The translations under genes and the position numbers were made by a program. Source: Pseudonocardia nematodicida (GTDB taxonomy: Bacteria > Actinomycetota > Actinomycetes > Mycobacteriales > Pseudonocardiaceae). From it: a stretch of 64,000 bases of DNA. Shown piece by piece: positions 38,780 through 47,669 of the stretch. Every line of letters begins with the position of its first letter. Positions within the stretch are counted from its first letter, which is position 1. The notes under the pieces were generated by a model. It ran no database searches. It was not told the DNA's origin and saw only the letters and a program-made list of their open reading frames with translations. The stretch spans positions 1 through 64,000 of the forward strand of contig NZ_JBEDNQ010000002.1 in NCBI RefSeq assembly GCF_040105385.1, read 5' to 3'.

Positions 38780-39886
38780 GTGAATCAGATCCGTGCCGCG
38801 GTGGCTCGTTCTCCGCGCTCTCCCCTGCAGATGTCGTCCCTACGACTGGAGGATCCGCGACCGAACGAGTTGCTGATCGAGGTGCGGGCGGCCGGGATCT
38901 GCCACTCGGATCTGTCCGGCCGAGACAGTCTCTACCCCTTTCCGCTCCCCGGCGTGCTGGGCCACGAGGGCGTGGGGATCGTGCGCGCCGTGGGGTCCGA
39001 CGTCACCGCGGCGCGGGTCGGTGATCGCGTCGTGATGAGCCAGGCGTTCTGCGGCAGCTGCCGGGCGTGCCGCAAGGGCACGGTGTCGGCCTGCCCGAAC
39101 ACGATGGGGCTCGCCCTGAACGGGGTGCGCGCGGACGGGTCGCCGACCCTCCTGGACGAGTCCGGGACCCCGGTCTCGGGCGGGTACCTCGGGCAGTCGT
39201 CCTGGGCCACCCATGCCCTCGTCCGCGAACCCAACCTCGCCGTCCTCCCCGACGGGAGCATCCCGTGGACGGTCGCGGCGCCACTGGCGTGCGGGGTCCA
39301 GACCGGGGCGGGGGCAGTGCTCAACGTGCTCCGGCCGGAGCCGACCAGCTCCGTCGTCGTCCACGGCGCCGGGACCGTCGGGCTCAGTGCCGTGATGGCC
39401 GCCCGGCACATCGGCTGCGAGACGATCGTCGTGGTGGACGTGCTCCCGGCCCGGCTGGAGCTCGCCCGGGAACTGGGCGCGAGCCACGTCGTGGACGCGT
39501 CGTCGACCGACGCCGTCGCGGCGGTCCGCGATGTCACGGGCGGTGGAGCCGACTTCTCGGTCGAAGCCAGCGGTGCCCGCGCGGCCGGTGCACCGTGCGT
39601 GGACAGCCTCCACGGCCAGGGCACCTGCATCCTGCTCGGGACACCTCCCTTCGGCACCACGATCGAGCTCGACTGGATCGGGATCGTGAGCGGCCGGACC
39701 GTCCTGGGCGCGCCGTTCGGCGGCGCCACCCCGACCGTGACCATCGGGAAGCTCCTGCAGATGCGCGACGCCGGTGAGCTGCCGGTCGAGAAGCTCGTCC
39801 GGACCTATCCGTTCGCCGACCTCGAGCAGGCGCTCGCCGACATGGAGTCCGGGGCCACGATCAAGCCGGTCCTGCTCATGGACTGA
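38780..39886 (+). CDS. Zinc-dependent alcohol dehydrogenase, aryl-alcohol type
   Basis: Medium-chain dehydrogenase of 368 residues. The catalytic zinc site is GICHSDLSGRD with GHEGVG; the structural zinc cysteines are in CGSCRACRKGTVSACP; the NAD fold is VVHGAGTVGLSAVMAAR. The layout resembles benzyl- or terpene-alcohol dehydrogenases. The GTG at 38780 is the best start, though the AGGAAAG upstream is rather far away. It is controlled by the operator at 38728 and was probably paired with the aldehyde dehydrogenase that follows, now broken. Confidence 0.88.
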   Translation: MNQIRAAVARSPRSPLQMSSLRLEDPRPNELLIEVRAAGICHSDLSGRDSLYPFPLPGVLGHEGVGIVRAVGSDVTAARVGDRVVMSQAFCGSCRACRKGTVSACPNTMGLALNGVRADGSPTLLDESGTPVSGGYLGQSSWATHALVREPNLAVLPDGSIPWTVAAPLACGVQTGAGAVLNVLRPEPTSSVVVHGAGTVGLSAVMAARHIGCETIVVVDVLPARLELARELGASHVVDASSTDAVAAVRDVTGGGADFSVEASGARAAGAPCVDSLHGQGTCILLGTPPFGTTIELDWIGIVSGRTVLGAPFGGATPTVTIGKLLQMRDAGELPVEKLVRTYPFADLEQALADMESGATIKPVLLMD

Positions 39887-40050
39887 GCACACCGACCCGG
39901 GGACACAGGGTTCCCGGGTGTTCGCACCACCGGTCGGTCCACGCTCGCGGCGACCGGGCCGGCGTCGCGCCCTCGTCCGCGACACCGGAACCGGGTACGC
40001 CGCCGCGCGCTGCCCCCTCCCCCGCGGGCGACGAGCCGGAAGAGGCCCCT

Positions 40051-40665
40051 GTGATCGTCCACGACCAGATCTTCTACGGCGGGGCGTGGAACCCGCCCTC
40101 GCCGCACGCCGGTGTGATCGACGTGGTCTCCCCCAGCACGGAGGAGGCCATCGGCCGCGTTCCCGACCCCGCCGAAGCCGGACGTCGACGCGGCGGCCGC
40201 CGCCGCTCGCCGTGCTTTCGACGACCCATGGGGCTGGGCCGGATGGCCGCCCGAGCGCCGGGCCGGGGCCATGGAACGACTCGCCGACGTGCTGGAGCGC
40301 CACCACGAGGAGTTCGGCCGCCTGGTCAGCGCACAGAACGGCATGCCGAGCAGGCAGAGCGCCGCCGGAGAGGCCTGGTCCGGTCCGGCGATGCTGCGCT
40401 ACTACGCGGGCCTCGCGCGGACCGGACACATCGAGGAGACGCGGCCCGCGGGCGGACGTCCGGTGATCGTCCGCGCCGAACCCGCGGGGGTCGTGGCGGC
40501 CGTGATCCCGTGGAACTTCCCGCTCGGCATCACGTTCATGAAGCTCGCGCCCGCACTGGCGGCCGGCGGATCAGGAACAGCGGCTACGGCCGGGCCCTCG
40601 GTCCCGAGGGGCTGCGTACCTACCAGTCCCTCAAGTCGGTGTTCCCCTCGCCGGCAGGCGCGTAG
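40051..40665 (+). pseudogene. Broken aldehyde dehydrogenase (frameshift and internal deletion)
   Basis: Residues from the GTG at 40051 (IVHDQIFYGGAWNPPS) to PDPAEA match an ALDH N-terminus. One extra base near 40177-40183 shifts the frame, after which DVDAAAAAARRAFDDPWGWA and AVIPWNFPLGITFMKLAPAL continue the family. At 40565-40569 the sequence jumps, in another frame, to IRNSGYGRALGPEGLRTYQS, the normal C-terminal end. About 300 residues, including the catalytic Cys and Glu, are missing. The junction GGCGG could be microhomology between the two ends. The stop at 40663-40665 overlaps the next start. Confidence 0.85.
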
Positions 40666-41735
40666 TGCCACGCGCCGTGCGCGTGGGGCCGGACCGGCGG
40701 ACGACGCGCACGGCGTGGCTCGGACCCACGACGCTCGCGACGGTCCTGACGGTGCCGGTCATCGCCGCCGGGTGCGCCGCCGCCGGCACACCCGGCGGCG
40801 CCCCAGCGTCATCCGTGATCGCGGGTGCCTGCGACGACGGCCGGGGCGGCGGATGGCGGAGCGTCGCTGTCGAGTTCGACGGCCGGAGCCACGACGTCGA
40901 CGTCCTCGTACCCGGCACGCCTGCGGACGCCCGGCCGGGGCTGGTCCTCGACCTGCACGCGAGCCGGATGAACGGCGCCGAGCAGGCGGCGATCTCCGGA
41001 CGGGAACGGGTGGCGGGCGAGCACGGGGTCGTCGTCGCCACCCCGACGGGAGCGGTGCGCTCCCCCGACCCGACACCTCCGCTCGAGGGCGGGAGCTGGT
41101 CGTGGCACGTCCCGGGCGTACCGGTCCTCGGGGACCAGGAGATCCCGCCCGGCACCCGTGACGACGTCGACTTCCTCGCCGAGATGATCACCGTCCCCGA
41201 ACGGCGTGCCTGCGTCGACCCCGCCCGGGTCTACGCGACCGGATACTCGGGAGGCGCCCGCATGGCGTCGGCCCTGGCCTGCGAGATCCCGGAGCGGATC
41301 GCGGCCGTCGCACCGGTGGCGGGCCTGCGCGCCGGGGCCGCCGAGCCGGGCGACCTCGCGGAACCGGACGCCGCCACGTGCCGGCCCGGCTCCCCGGTCT
41401 CGATCTCCGCGTTCCACGGGGCCCTCGACGAGGTCAATCCTTACGGGGGCGACGACGATCCGCGGTGGGGCTACTCCTTCCCGGCGGCGCTGGAGCGGTG
41501 GGCCCGCGTCAACGGCTGTTCCCCCACGGCACGGGAGACCCCGGTCGACGAGTCGATCACCCTGGTCAGCCACGACGACTGTGCCGGTGGAGCTGTGGTG
41601 CAGCTCCACCGGATCACGTCCGACGGACGCACCTGGCCGGGGTCGGCCCGAGTGGCGTGCGACGGGTGCGGCGGGCAGACCGGGCGCCTCGACGCCACCG
41701 AGGTGATGGCGGAGTTCTTCGACGCCCTGCGCTGA
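40665..41735 (+). CDS. Lipoprotein of the PHB-depolymerase/LpqC esterase family
   Basis: A 356-residue alpha/beta-hydrolase-like protein. After an N-terminal hydrophobic segment, VIAAGC forms a lipobox, so it is probably anchored to the outer face of the membrane. The nucleophile motif is ATGYSGGARMASAL; an Asp may come from FHGALDEVNPY. The usual histidine motif G-H-T-W-P reads SDGRTWPGS, with Arg where the catalytic His is expected, so activity is uncertain. The GTG at 40665 overlaps the pseudogene stop (TAGTG); a GTG at 40680 is an alternative. A strong hairpin follows. Confidence 0.82.
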   Translation: MPRAVRVGPDRRTTRTAWLGPTTLATVLTVPVIAAGCAAAGTPGGAPASSVIAGACDDGRGGGWRSVAVEFDGRSHDVDVLVPGTPADARPGLVLDLHASRMNGAEQAAISGRERVAGEHGVVVATPTGAVRSPDPTPPLEGGSWSWHVPGVPVLGDQEIPPGTRDDVDFLAEMITVPERRACVDPARVYATGYSGGARMASALACEIPERIAAVAPVAGLRAGAAEPGDLAEPDAATCRPGSPVSISAFHGALDEVNPYGGDDDPRWGYSFPAALERWARVNGCSPTARETPVDESITLVSHDDCAGGAVVQLHRITSDGRTWPGSARVACDGCGGQTGRLDATEVMAEFFDALR

Positions 41736-41740
41736 GCGTC

Positions 41741-41804
41741 CTCCGCGACGGGCCGGCAGGTGTGGCCGCTCCTGCGGCGACACACCCACCCGCCCGTCGC
41801 GGAG
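41741..41804. terminator. Bidirectional hairpin between the convergent esterase and transporter genes
   Basis: CTCCGCGACGGG (41741-41752) and its exact complement CCCGTCGCGGAG (41793-41804) form a 12-bp stem; inside, GGTGTG and CACACC can extend it. It lies between two convergent stop codons. Confidence 0.7.
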
Positions 41805-41833
41805 ACGGTCGGCGTGTCCGGGTACCTCGCAGG

Positions 41834-43177
41834 TCAGTTGTCGACGAGGGTCGGGGCGTCCCCGTCCGTCCGGGCGGTCGCCGTGTGCGACCGGGGGCGC
41901 GTCGACCAGGTGGTGAGCAGGCCGATCACCGCGATGCCGACGAACAGGAACCCCGGTGCGTACCGCGTCCCCGACACCTCGGCGCTCAGCGACGACAGGA
42001 ACGGCCCGAAGCCGGAGCCCATCACCGAGCCGATCCCGAAGCCGATGGCCGCCCCGGTGTAGCGCACGTGCGTCGGGAACAGGGCGGTGAACGCCCCGAA
42101 GGCGGGGATGGAGACGGTCGCGGCGATGCAGACGAAGAGCACGTAGGTGATCGGCGCCAGCACACCGAGACGGTCGGCGTTGCCGATGACGTAGAGCAGG
42201 GGGAACACCGCGGCCGCGCTCGCGCAGAACATGACCAGCTGCACGCGGTACCTGCCGAACCGGTCGACCGTCCTGCCCATCAGGAGCTGGCACGGCATGG
42301 CACAGAACATCGCGATCGACGCGTACCGTGCGGCCTCGCCGGCCGACCGGCCGCCGGCGAACTGCATGTCGAGCGGGATGTAGCTCAACGCGAACAGCCC
42401 GATGAACATCACCGCCGTCGCCAGACCGATCACCTGCAGCAGCGCCCGCCGATGGTGCTTCAGCACCTCGGCCACCGGTGTCGCGGCGGTCGTGTCGCGT
42501 CTGCGCGCGAGGTTCCCGAACTCGGGCGACTCGTGCAGCCGCCGGCGCAGCACCACCACGAGGACCGTGAGAGGCAGCGACAGCAGGAGCGGGATCCGCC
42601 AGCCCCAGGCACCCATCAGGTCGTCGGCGACGAACAGGGTGACGATCCCGACGACCCCCGGTGCCAGTGCCCCGCCGAGCGCGTTGCCGAACGGCACGAT
42701 CGCGCTGAGGAACCCGTAGTTCTTCTGCGAGCTGTGCTCGGTGACGAACGTCGCGGCACCCATGAGCTCGCCACCGACGGAGAAGCCCTGCACGAACCGC
42801 AGGAGGACGAGCAGGATCGGGGCCATGATCCCGATCGAGTCGTAGGTCGGCAGCAGGCCCATGAGGAACGTCGCCGTCCCCATGATCGTGATCGTGACGA
42901 CCAGCGTGAACCGCCGTCCGTAACGGTCTCCCATCCGGCCGAAATAGATCCCGCCGAGCGGTCGTGCCAGGAATCCCGCTCCGAGTGCGAGCAGTGCGGC
43001 CAGAATGCCGATCGCGCGGTTCTCGGCCGGGAAGAACAGGGGCGCGATGAAGACGACCAGGTACGCGTAGACCGCGAAGTCGTAGCCCTCGATGGCGGTC
43101 CCGAGAAGACCGGCGACGCTCGCTCTGCGGGTCGACTGGCGTGTTGTGGGTGAGGTGTCCCTCGCCGAGGTGGACAT
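41834..43177 (-). CDS. MFS transporter, metabolite:H+ symporter (MHS) type, copy 1
   Basis: A 447-residue protein with about 12 transmembrane segments. The N-terminus AGLLGTAIEGYDFAVYAYLV and the loop motif GRMGDRYGRRFTLV are typical of the MHS family (ShiA, ProP, KgtP), which import organic acids with protons. The GFSVGGELMGAATFVTEH block is also diagnostic. It lies 80 bp downstream of the flavoprotein gene on the same strand and probably shares its operator-controlled promoter. It is a close paralogue of the transporter at 50377-51699. Confidence 0.92.
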   Translation of the reverse strand: MSTSARDTSPTTRQSTRRASVAGLLGTAIEGYDFAVYAYLVVFIAPLFFPAENRAIGILAALLALGAGFLARPLGGIYFGRMGDRYGRRFTLVVTITIMGTATFLMGLLPTYDSIGIMAPILLVLLRFVQGFSVGGELMGAATFVTEHSSQKNYGFLSAIVPFGNALGGALAPGVVGIVTLFVADDLMGAWGWRIPLLLSLPLTVLVVVLRRRLHESPEFGNLARRRDTTAATPVAEVLKHHRRALLQVIGLATAVMFIGLFALSYIPLDMQFAGGRSAGEAARYASIAMFCAMPCQLLMGRTVDRFGRYRVQLVMFCASAAAVFPLLYVIGNADRLGVLAPITYVLFVCIAATVSIPAFGAFTALFPTHVRYTGAAIGFGIGSVMGSGFGPFLSSLSAEVSGTRYAPGFLFVGIAVIGLLTTWSTRPRSHTATARTDGDAPTLVDN

Positions 43178-43257
43178 GGCAGGTCAGCTCCTCGCCGGCG
43201 ACGTATCGCCTGGTCAGAAGAAATGGGTGAGCGGGCGGGGCCGTGAGCGGAAGACGG

Positions 43258-44628
43258 TCAGTGACGTGCTGCGATGTGGCCGGCCACGATGCGGCCGAAC
43301 ACGGTTCCCTTGCCCAGGGAGGTCCCCGTCATGTAGGCCGCGCCGTGGAAACCGCCGGTGACCTCGCCGATGGCGTAGAGCCCGTCGATCACGTTCCCGT
43401 CGACGTCGAGGACCTCCGCCCGCGGAGTGATGGTCAGCCCGCAGTAGGTCGTCGTCATGAGGGTCTTGGCGGGGTAGGCGAAGAAGGGGGGCTCGTCGAT
43501 CCGGCGCAGGTCGCCCTGCCCGTTGCACAGCCGGGTCCGACCGACGACGTCGGCGCGTTCCCCGTCGACGGCGGCGTTGTAGGCGTCGATCGACGCCACC
43601 AGCCCCGCGCCGTCGATCCCGGCCTCCTCGGCCAGCGCCGGCAGGGTCTCCGCCCGGTGGACGTGGCCGATCTCCTCGAGCGTGTCGATGTCCTTGAGCG
43701 GGACGCCGCGACGCGACAGCGCCCGCACCCCGGCGTCGAACACCTGGAAGCCGAGCCCCTCGGGTTGCGCGAGCACCGCGCGGCCGAGGGTCTTGTAGTC
43801 CAGCGACTCGTCGACGAACCGACGGCCCTGCCGGTTGACGATCACCGCGCCGGAGTAGTAGGCGCTGAGGAGCTCGTGGACCCGGTCGCCCGTGTCCGGG
43901 TGCGAGCCGTAGGTGCCGGACACGAACGCCATGTCCGCCATCCCGGCACCCAGCCTCCACGCCATGAGCAGGCCGTCTCCGGTGTTCCCCGGGCCGCCGT
44001 GCGGGATGGCCCGCAGCTGCTCGGGAGCGAAAGTGCGCAACAGCCGGCTGCTCCGTGAGAAGCCCCCGGTCGCGAGCACCACCGCGCGCCTGCCGACGTA
44101 GCACCGCTCGCCCTGCCCGGTGGCGACGACGACCGCGCCGACGCGGCCGTCGGCGCCCCGCACGAGTCGTCGCGCCCGATGGTTCAGGCGGGTCGCACCG
44201 CCGAGCTCCCCGAAAACGGTGTGCAGGCGGGCGAGCACGGCACGGATGTCGGTGAGCACCCCACGCGGCACCGACATGCCCGCGCTGATCCCGAGCTCGC
44301 CGAAGCGGACGCCGAGGCCGGTCAACCACTCGTAGGCGTCGCGCTGATGGAGGAGGTAGGCCTCGACCAGCTCGCCGTCGTTGTGGTGCTGCCCGACCTC
44401 GAGCAGGTCGTCGCGGAACGCCCCGTGCGAGTCGTCGACCCCGGCAGCGGCCTGTTCGCCCGTTCCGGAGAAGGCGAACCAGCCACCGCTCATGGCGGAC
44501 GACCCGCCGACCTCCTCGGTCTTCTCCAGCAGCACGACGGTCATCCCGGCCTGGACCGCCGAGGTCGCGGCGGTCAGGCCGGCGATTCCGGAACCGACGA
44601 CCACGACATCGAACTCGTCAGCGAACAC
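43258..44628 (-). CDS. FAD-dependent dehydrogenase (fumarate reductase/3-ketosteroid dehydrogenase type)
   Basis: A 456-residue flavoprotein. The N-terminal dinucleotide fold is DVVVVGSGIAGLTAATSAVQ, followed by LLEKTEEVGGSSAMSGG. The C-terminal FAD contacts are in LYAIGEVTGGFHGAAYMTGT and SLGKGTVFGRI. The family reduces or oxidises C-C bonds next to carbonyls. Substrate unknown. I chose the GTG at 44628 because AAGGGG lies 7 bases upstream; the longest frame (44703) would start inside the operator. First gene of a unit with the MHS transporter, driven by the promoter at 44719-44747. Confidence 0.85.
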   Translation of the reverse strand: MFADEFDVVVVGSGIAGLTAATSAVQAGMTVVLLEKTEEVGGSSAMSGGWFAFSGTGEQAAAGVDDSHGAFRDDLLEVGQHHNDGELVEAYLLHQRDAYEWLTGLGVRFGELGISAGMSVPRGVLTDIRAVLARLHTVFGELGGATRLNHRARRLVRGADGRVGAVVVATGQGERCYVGRRAVVLATGGFSRSSRLLRTFAPEQLRAIPHGGPGNTGDGLLMAWRLGAGMADMAFVSGTYGSHPDTGDRVHELLSAYYSGAVIVNRQGRRFVDESLDYKTLGRAVLAQPEGLGFQVFDAGVRALSRRGVPLKDIDTLEEIGHVHRAETLPALAEEAGIDGAGLVASIDAYNAAVDGERADVVGRTRLCNGQGDLRRIDEPPFFAYPAKTLMTTTYCGLTITPRAEVLDVDGNVIDGLYAIGEVTGGFHGAAYMTGTSLGKGTVFGRIVAGHIAARH

Positions 44629-44702
44629 AACCACACCCCTTTGTGTGCAGAGAGCCGGTCCGGCCGCCGGTGTCGTCGACGATGCCGTGCCGCGACCAAT
44701 CA

Positions 44703-44747
44703 TCAGTACACTGACGGAAAATTAGCCGTTCCTCCGGGGAGTGTCAA
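44703..44747 (-). promoter_or_regulatory. Promoter and MarR operator copy 3 (flavoprotein operon)
   Basis: On the minus strand: TTGACA (plus 44742-44747), a 17-bp spacer, TAATTT (plus 44719-44724), then 4 bases and the perfect operator TCAGTGTACTGA (plus 44703-44714). The boxes are near consensus. The leader to the flavoprotein start is about 80 bases. Confidence 0.85.
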
Positions 44748-44817
44748 CAGAGCGGGGAGCCCTCGCCGTGACCCGGCGAGCACCGGCCGCCCCCGCCAGG
44801 CCGCACGATCACCTGGT

Positions 44818-44867
44818 TGACAGCTGGCAGGACGCCCGACTAGATTATTAATCAGTGTACTGATTAA
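44818..44867 (+). promoter_or_regulatory. Promoter and MarR operator copy 4 (SDR operon)
   Basis: TTGACA (44818-44823), a 17-bp spacer, TAGATT (44841-44846), then 5 bases and TCAGTGTACTGA (44852-44863). Here the operator is embedded in a 20-bp palindrome, TTAATCAGT-GT-ACTGATTAA (44848-44867), the longest in the set. The leader to the SDR start is about 200 bases and holds no other gene. Confidence 0.88.
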
Positions 44868-45051
44868 CTGCTGGATCCATCGCCACGGCATCGTCGTCAC
44901 ACCCCGCCGCGGCAGCGGATGCACCGCCCGCCGGAGCCGAACCGCGGCAGCCGCCGGGTCCGTGGCCCCGGCACACGTTCCCACACCGCGCGGCGTCACG
45001 GTCGGAGTCGATCGGCGCCGGGCCGGCGCGACATCGAGGAGGATGTTGGCA

Positions 45052-45936
45052 GTGATCGACACCCAGTTCGAGGGCCGTGTCGCCCTCGTCACCGGGGCCG
45101 GGAGCGGGGTGGGTCATGATCAGGCGACCCGCCTGGCGCGCCTCGGCGCGAACGTCGTGCTGAACGACGTCCGGACCACACACGGCCGCAGACCGGAGGA
45201 GTGCACGGCCGGCGAGGTCGCCTCGGCCCTCGTCATGGAAGGGCTGACGGCCGTCGCCGACACCGGTGACATCGGCGACGAGGACTACGCCGTCGGCCTC
45301 GTCGAGCGGACGGTCGATCGGTTCGGCCGTATCGACATCCTCATCAACAACGCCGGTATCGTCGGTCGGGGCACCTCGCACGACACCGGCACCGGCCACC
45401 TGCGGGACGTGTTCGCGGTCAACTTCCTGGGCGCCTTCTGGACACAGCGCACCGCGCTGGGGCACATGCGCGAGCGGGACTACGGGCGGATCGTGAACAC
45501 CTCGTCGGCCGCCGCGGCGTTCGGCGGTCCCGGCGTCTTCCCCTACATGGCGAGCAAGGCCGCCATGCTGGCCATGAGCAGGTCCGCCGCGCTGGACAAC
45601 CGCGATCGCGACATCCGCGTCAACACCCTGTGCCCGGTCGCCCGGACGATGATCGATCCCGACTACTTCGACTCCCGGCCGCACGTCGACCAGGACAGCG
45701 TCCACCCGAAGTGGGTCACCCCCGTCGCGCTGTACCTGGCCAGCAGCGCCTGCGCCCTCAACGGTCAGACGCTGAGCGCCGGCGCCGGCGTCTGGGCCCG
45801 GGTCTTCACCGCCAAGACCCGCGGGGTGACGCCGACCGGACCGGACCTCGCCGACGTCGTCGACGCCTTCGACGCCATCTACGACGCCGGGGACTTCCGG
45901 ATCCTCTCCTCCATCCAGGAGCAGTACGACTCCTGA
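45052..45936 (+). CDS. Short-chain dehydrogenase/reductase
   Basis: A 294-residue NAD-type SDR. It shows ALVTGAGSGVGHDQATRL with an acidic residue after the second strand (VVLNDV, favouring NAD), ILINNAGI, NTSSAAAAFG with the catalytic Ser, and PYMASKAAM carrying the Tyr-x-x-x-Lys pair. The N-terminal half resembles the hydroxyacyl-CoA or hydroxysteroid dehydrogenase type of SDR. The GTG at 45052 has GAGGAGG 9 bases upstream; the ATG at 45043 is too close to it. First gene of SDR-SnoaL-propeller, behind operator copy 4. Confidence 0.88.
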   Translation: MIDTQFEGRVALVTGAGSGVGHDQATRLARLGANVVLNDVRTTHGRRPEECTAGEVASALVMEGLTAVADTGDIGDEDYAVGLVERTVDRFGRIDILINNAGIVGRGTSHDTGTGHLRDVFAVNFLGAFWTQRTALGHMRERDYGRIVNTSSAAAAFGGPGVFPYMASKAAMLAMSRSAALDNRDRDIRVNTLCPVARTMIDPDYFDSRPHVDQDSVHPKWVTPVALYLASSACALNGQTLSAGAGVWARVFTAKTRGVTPTGPDLADVVDAFDAIYDAGDFRILSSIQEQYDS

Positions 45937-45979
45937 GCCCACGACCGGACCCGACACCACCGACCCCAGGAGATTGCGG

Positions 45980-46585
45980 ATGAACGCCACCACCACCGAG
46001 CTCGACCGGGCATCGATCGCCGATCGGCTGGCGACGCTCGAGGCCGAGCGCGACTGCAAGGAGCTGCTCGCGCGCTACGGGCTCTACGCGGACCACGGGC
46101 TCTACGCCGAGTGGGTCGACCTGTTCACCGACGACGGCATCATGGACTTCACCTTCTTCGACGACTCCGACTACTTCGACGAGAAGATGCGGCCGCGCAC
46201 CACCGACCCGACGACGCTGGACCTGCCGCTGCGCAACGTCCGCTTCGTCGGCCGGACCCAGCTTCAGGACTGCATCCGGGCGGATCGGCACGAGCGGTTC
46301 GCGGGCAAGGCCCAGCACCACATGGACGGCCAGCCGTCGGTCTTCGTCCAGCACGACGAGGACCACGCCGTGATCATCAGCAACTCGATCGTCTACTGCC
46401 GGTCGGTCGGCAGCACCGCGCCGTCGATCCAGTACCAGAACCACTGCGTGAACCGGTGGTCGTTCCGCCGGGTCGACGGCCACTGGCGCATCGCGGAGAA
46501 CGTCCGGCGCGTGATGGGCAGCGGCGACGTCGCCGACATCCTGAGCTCGCTGCCTCCGCTGCCGGGTTCCTCCGCCACCGCTTGA
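45980..46585 (+). CDS. SnoaL-like (NTF2-fold) protein
   Basis: A 201-residue protein with the SnoaL-like pattern: LEAERDCKELLARYGLYADH, then EWVDLFTDDGIMDFTF, and late HCVNRWSFRRVDGHWRIAEN. This fold covers polyketide cyclases, dehydratases, ring-hydroxylating dioxygenase beta subunits and steroid isomerases. Here it could be an isomerase, dehydratase or lyase acting after the SDR; no dioxygenase alpha subunit is nearby. AGGAG lies 7 bases before the ATG at 45980. It follows the SDR gene by 43 bp. Confidence 0.82.
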   Translation: MNATTTELDRASIADRLATLEAERDCKELLARYGLYADHGLYAEWVDLFTDDGIMDFTFFDDSDYFDEKMRPRTTDPTTLDLPLRNVRFVGRTQLQDCIRADRHERFAGKAQHHMDGQPSVFVQHDEDHAVIISNSIVYCRSVGSTAPSIQYQNHCVNRWSFRRVDGHWRIAENVRRVMGSGDVADILSSLPPLPGSSATA

Positions 46586-46649
46586 GCCACCGACGACACC
46601 GCGCCCGGGCCGGCCGGGCGCCCCGACCGACACGAGAAGGAGCCGTCGC

Positions 46650-47663
46650 GTGCAGGACAACGACACCACTCCCAGCTGGGGCCCGATCATCGAGTACCCC
46701 GAGTTCCCGACCTCGGACTGCTACCCCTGCGAGGCCGAGTTCGATCTCATGGGCAACATCTGGACCGCCCAGATGAACGGCAACAAGATGGCCCGGATCA
46801 ACCCGGACACGCTCGAGATCACCGAGGTCCCGCTGCCGAACAAGACGGCCGCACCGGGGCCGATGGAGCGGGGTCCGGACGGCAACATCTGGTACGGCCA
46901 GGTCCACGGCAACGCCATCGGTCGCATCGACACGAAGACCCTGGAGATCACCAACTTCCACTTCCCGTGGGACGGCCTGTTCGACGTCGGCCCCGAGGGC
47001 AAGGGGGTGCACACCTTCGGCATCTCCGTGCCGTTCGACATGACCTTCGGCAGGGACGGGCATCTCTGGTTCGTGATGGCCGGGACGAACGCCATCGGCC
47101 GGCTCGACATGAACGACTTCACCTTCACGAAGTGGGACCTCGAGACCCCGCGGTCGGGACTGTTCTGCATGCAGCCGGGTCCGGGTGACACGGTCGCGTT
47201 CAGCACCGTCAACAGCAACGAGATCGGCTTGATGAACGTCTTCACCGAGGAGCTCACGCTCTACCAGGTGCCGACGCCGCGGGCGATGGTCGGCGGCCTC
47301 ACCCGGTCCCCCGACGGGAAGATCCTCTGGTTCACCGAGGGTGTCGGCCAGAAGATCGGGACGCTCGACCCGGAGACCGGGAAGATCGAGGAGTTCGAGC
47401 TGGGCGGCGGACCGGACCTCGATCCCGGAACGCTGCGGTTCGGCAGCGACGGCATGATCTATTTCGTGAGCGGGATGTACCGCAACGGCGACCGGGTCGG
47501 CCGCTTCGACCCCGTCACGAAGACGGCGACCTACCTCAGGACCCCGACGCCCGACTCGGCGCCGTGCGACCTGACCGCCGAGATGCCCGGCCGCATCGTC
47601 TTCGGGATGTTCAAGGCGAACCGGCTCGCCTACTTCGACATCCCCACGTCGCCCCAGGGCTGA
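46650..47663 (+). CDS. Streptogramin-lyase-like beta-propeller protein
   Basis: A 337-residue protein made of repeated blade motifs: GNIWTAQMNGNKMARINPDT, GNIWYGQVHGNAIGRIDTKT, GHLWFVMAGTNAIGRLDMND and WFTEGVGQKIGTLDPETGKI. This is the Vgb/NHL-type propeller that in virginiamycin B lyase opens a cyclic ester by elimination. No signal peptide is present, so it is probably cytoplasmic. The GTG at 46650 has AAGGAG 7 bases upstream. Third gene of the SDR unit. A lactone-opening or lyase step is possible but unproven. Confidence 0.8.
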   Translation: MQDNDTTPSWGPIIEYPEFPTSDCYPCEAEFDLMGNIWTAQMNGNKMARINPDTLEITEVPLPNKTAAPGPMERGPDGNIWYGQVHGNAIGRIDTKTLEITNFHFPWDGLFDVGPEGKGVHTFGISVPFDMTFGRDGHLWFVMAGTNAIGRLDMNDFTFTKWDLETPRSGLFCMQPGPGDTVAFSTVNSNEIGLMNVFTEELTLYQVPTPRAMVGGLTRSPDGKILWFTEGVGQKIGTLDPETGKIEEFELGGGPDLDPGTLRFGSDGMIYFVSGMYRNGDRVGRFDPVTKTATYLRTPTPDSAPCDLTAEMPGRIVFGMFKANRLAYFDIPTSPQG

Positions 47664-47669
47664 CACGAC

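Noticed and set aside
44634..44703. N-terminal extension of the flavoprotein to 44703
   Set aside because: It would begin inside the operator and near the predicted transcription start, has no ribosome-binding site, and adds residues before the normal FAD-binding N-terminus.
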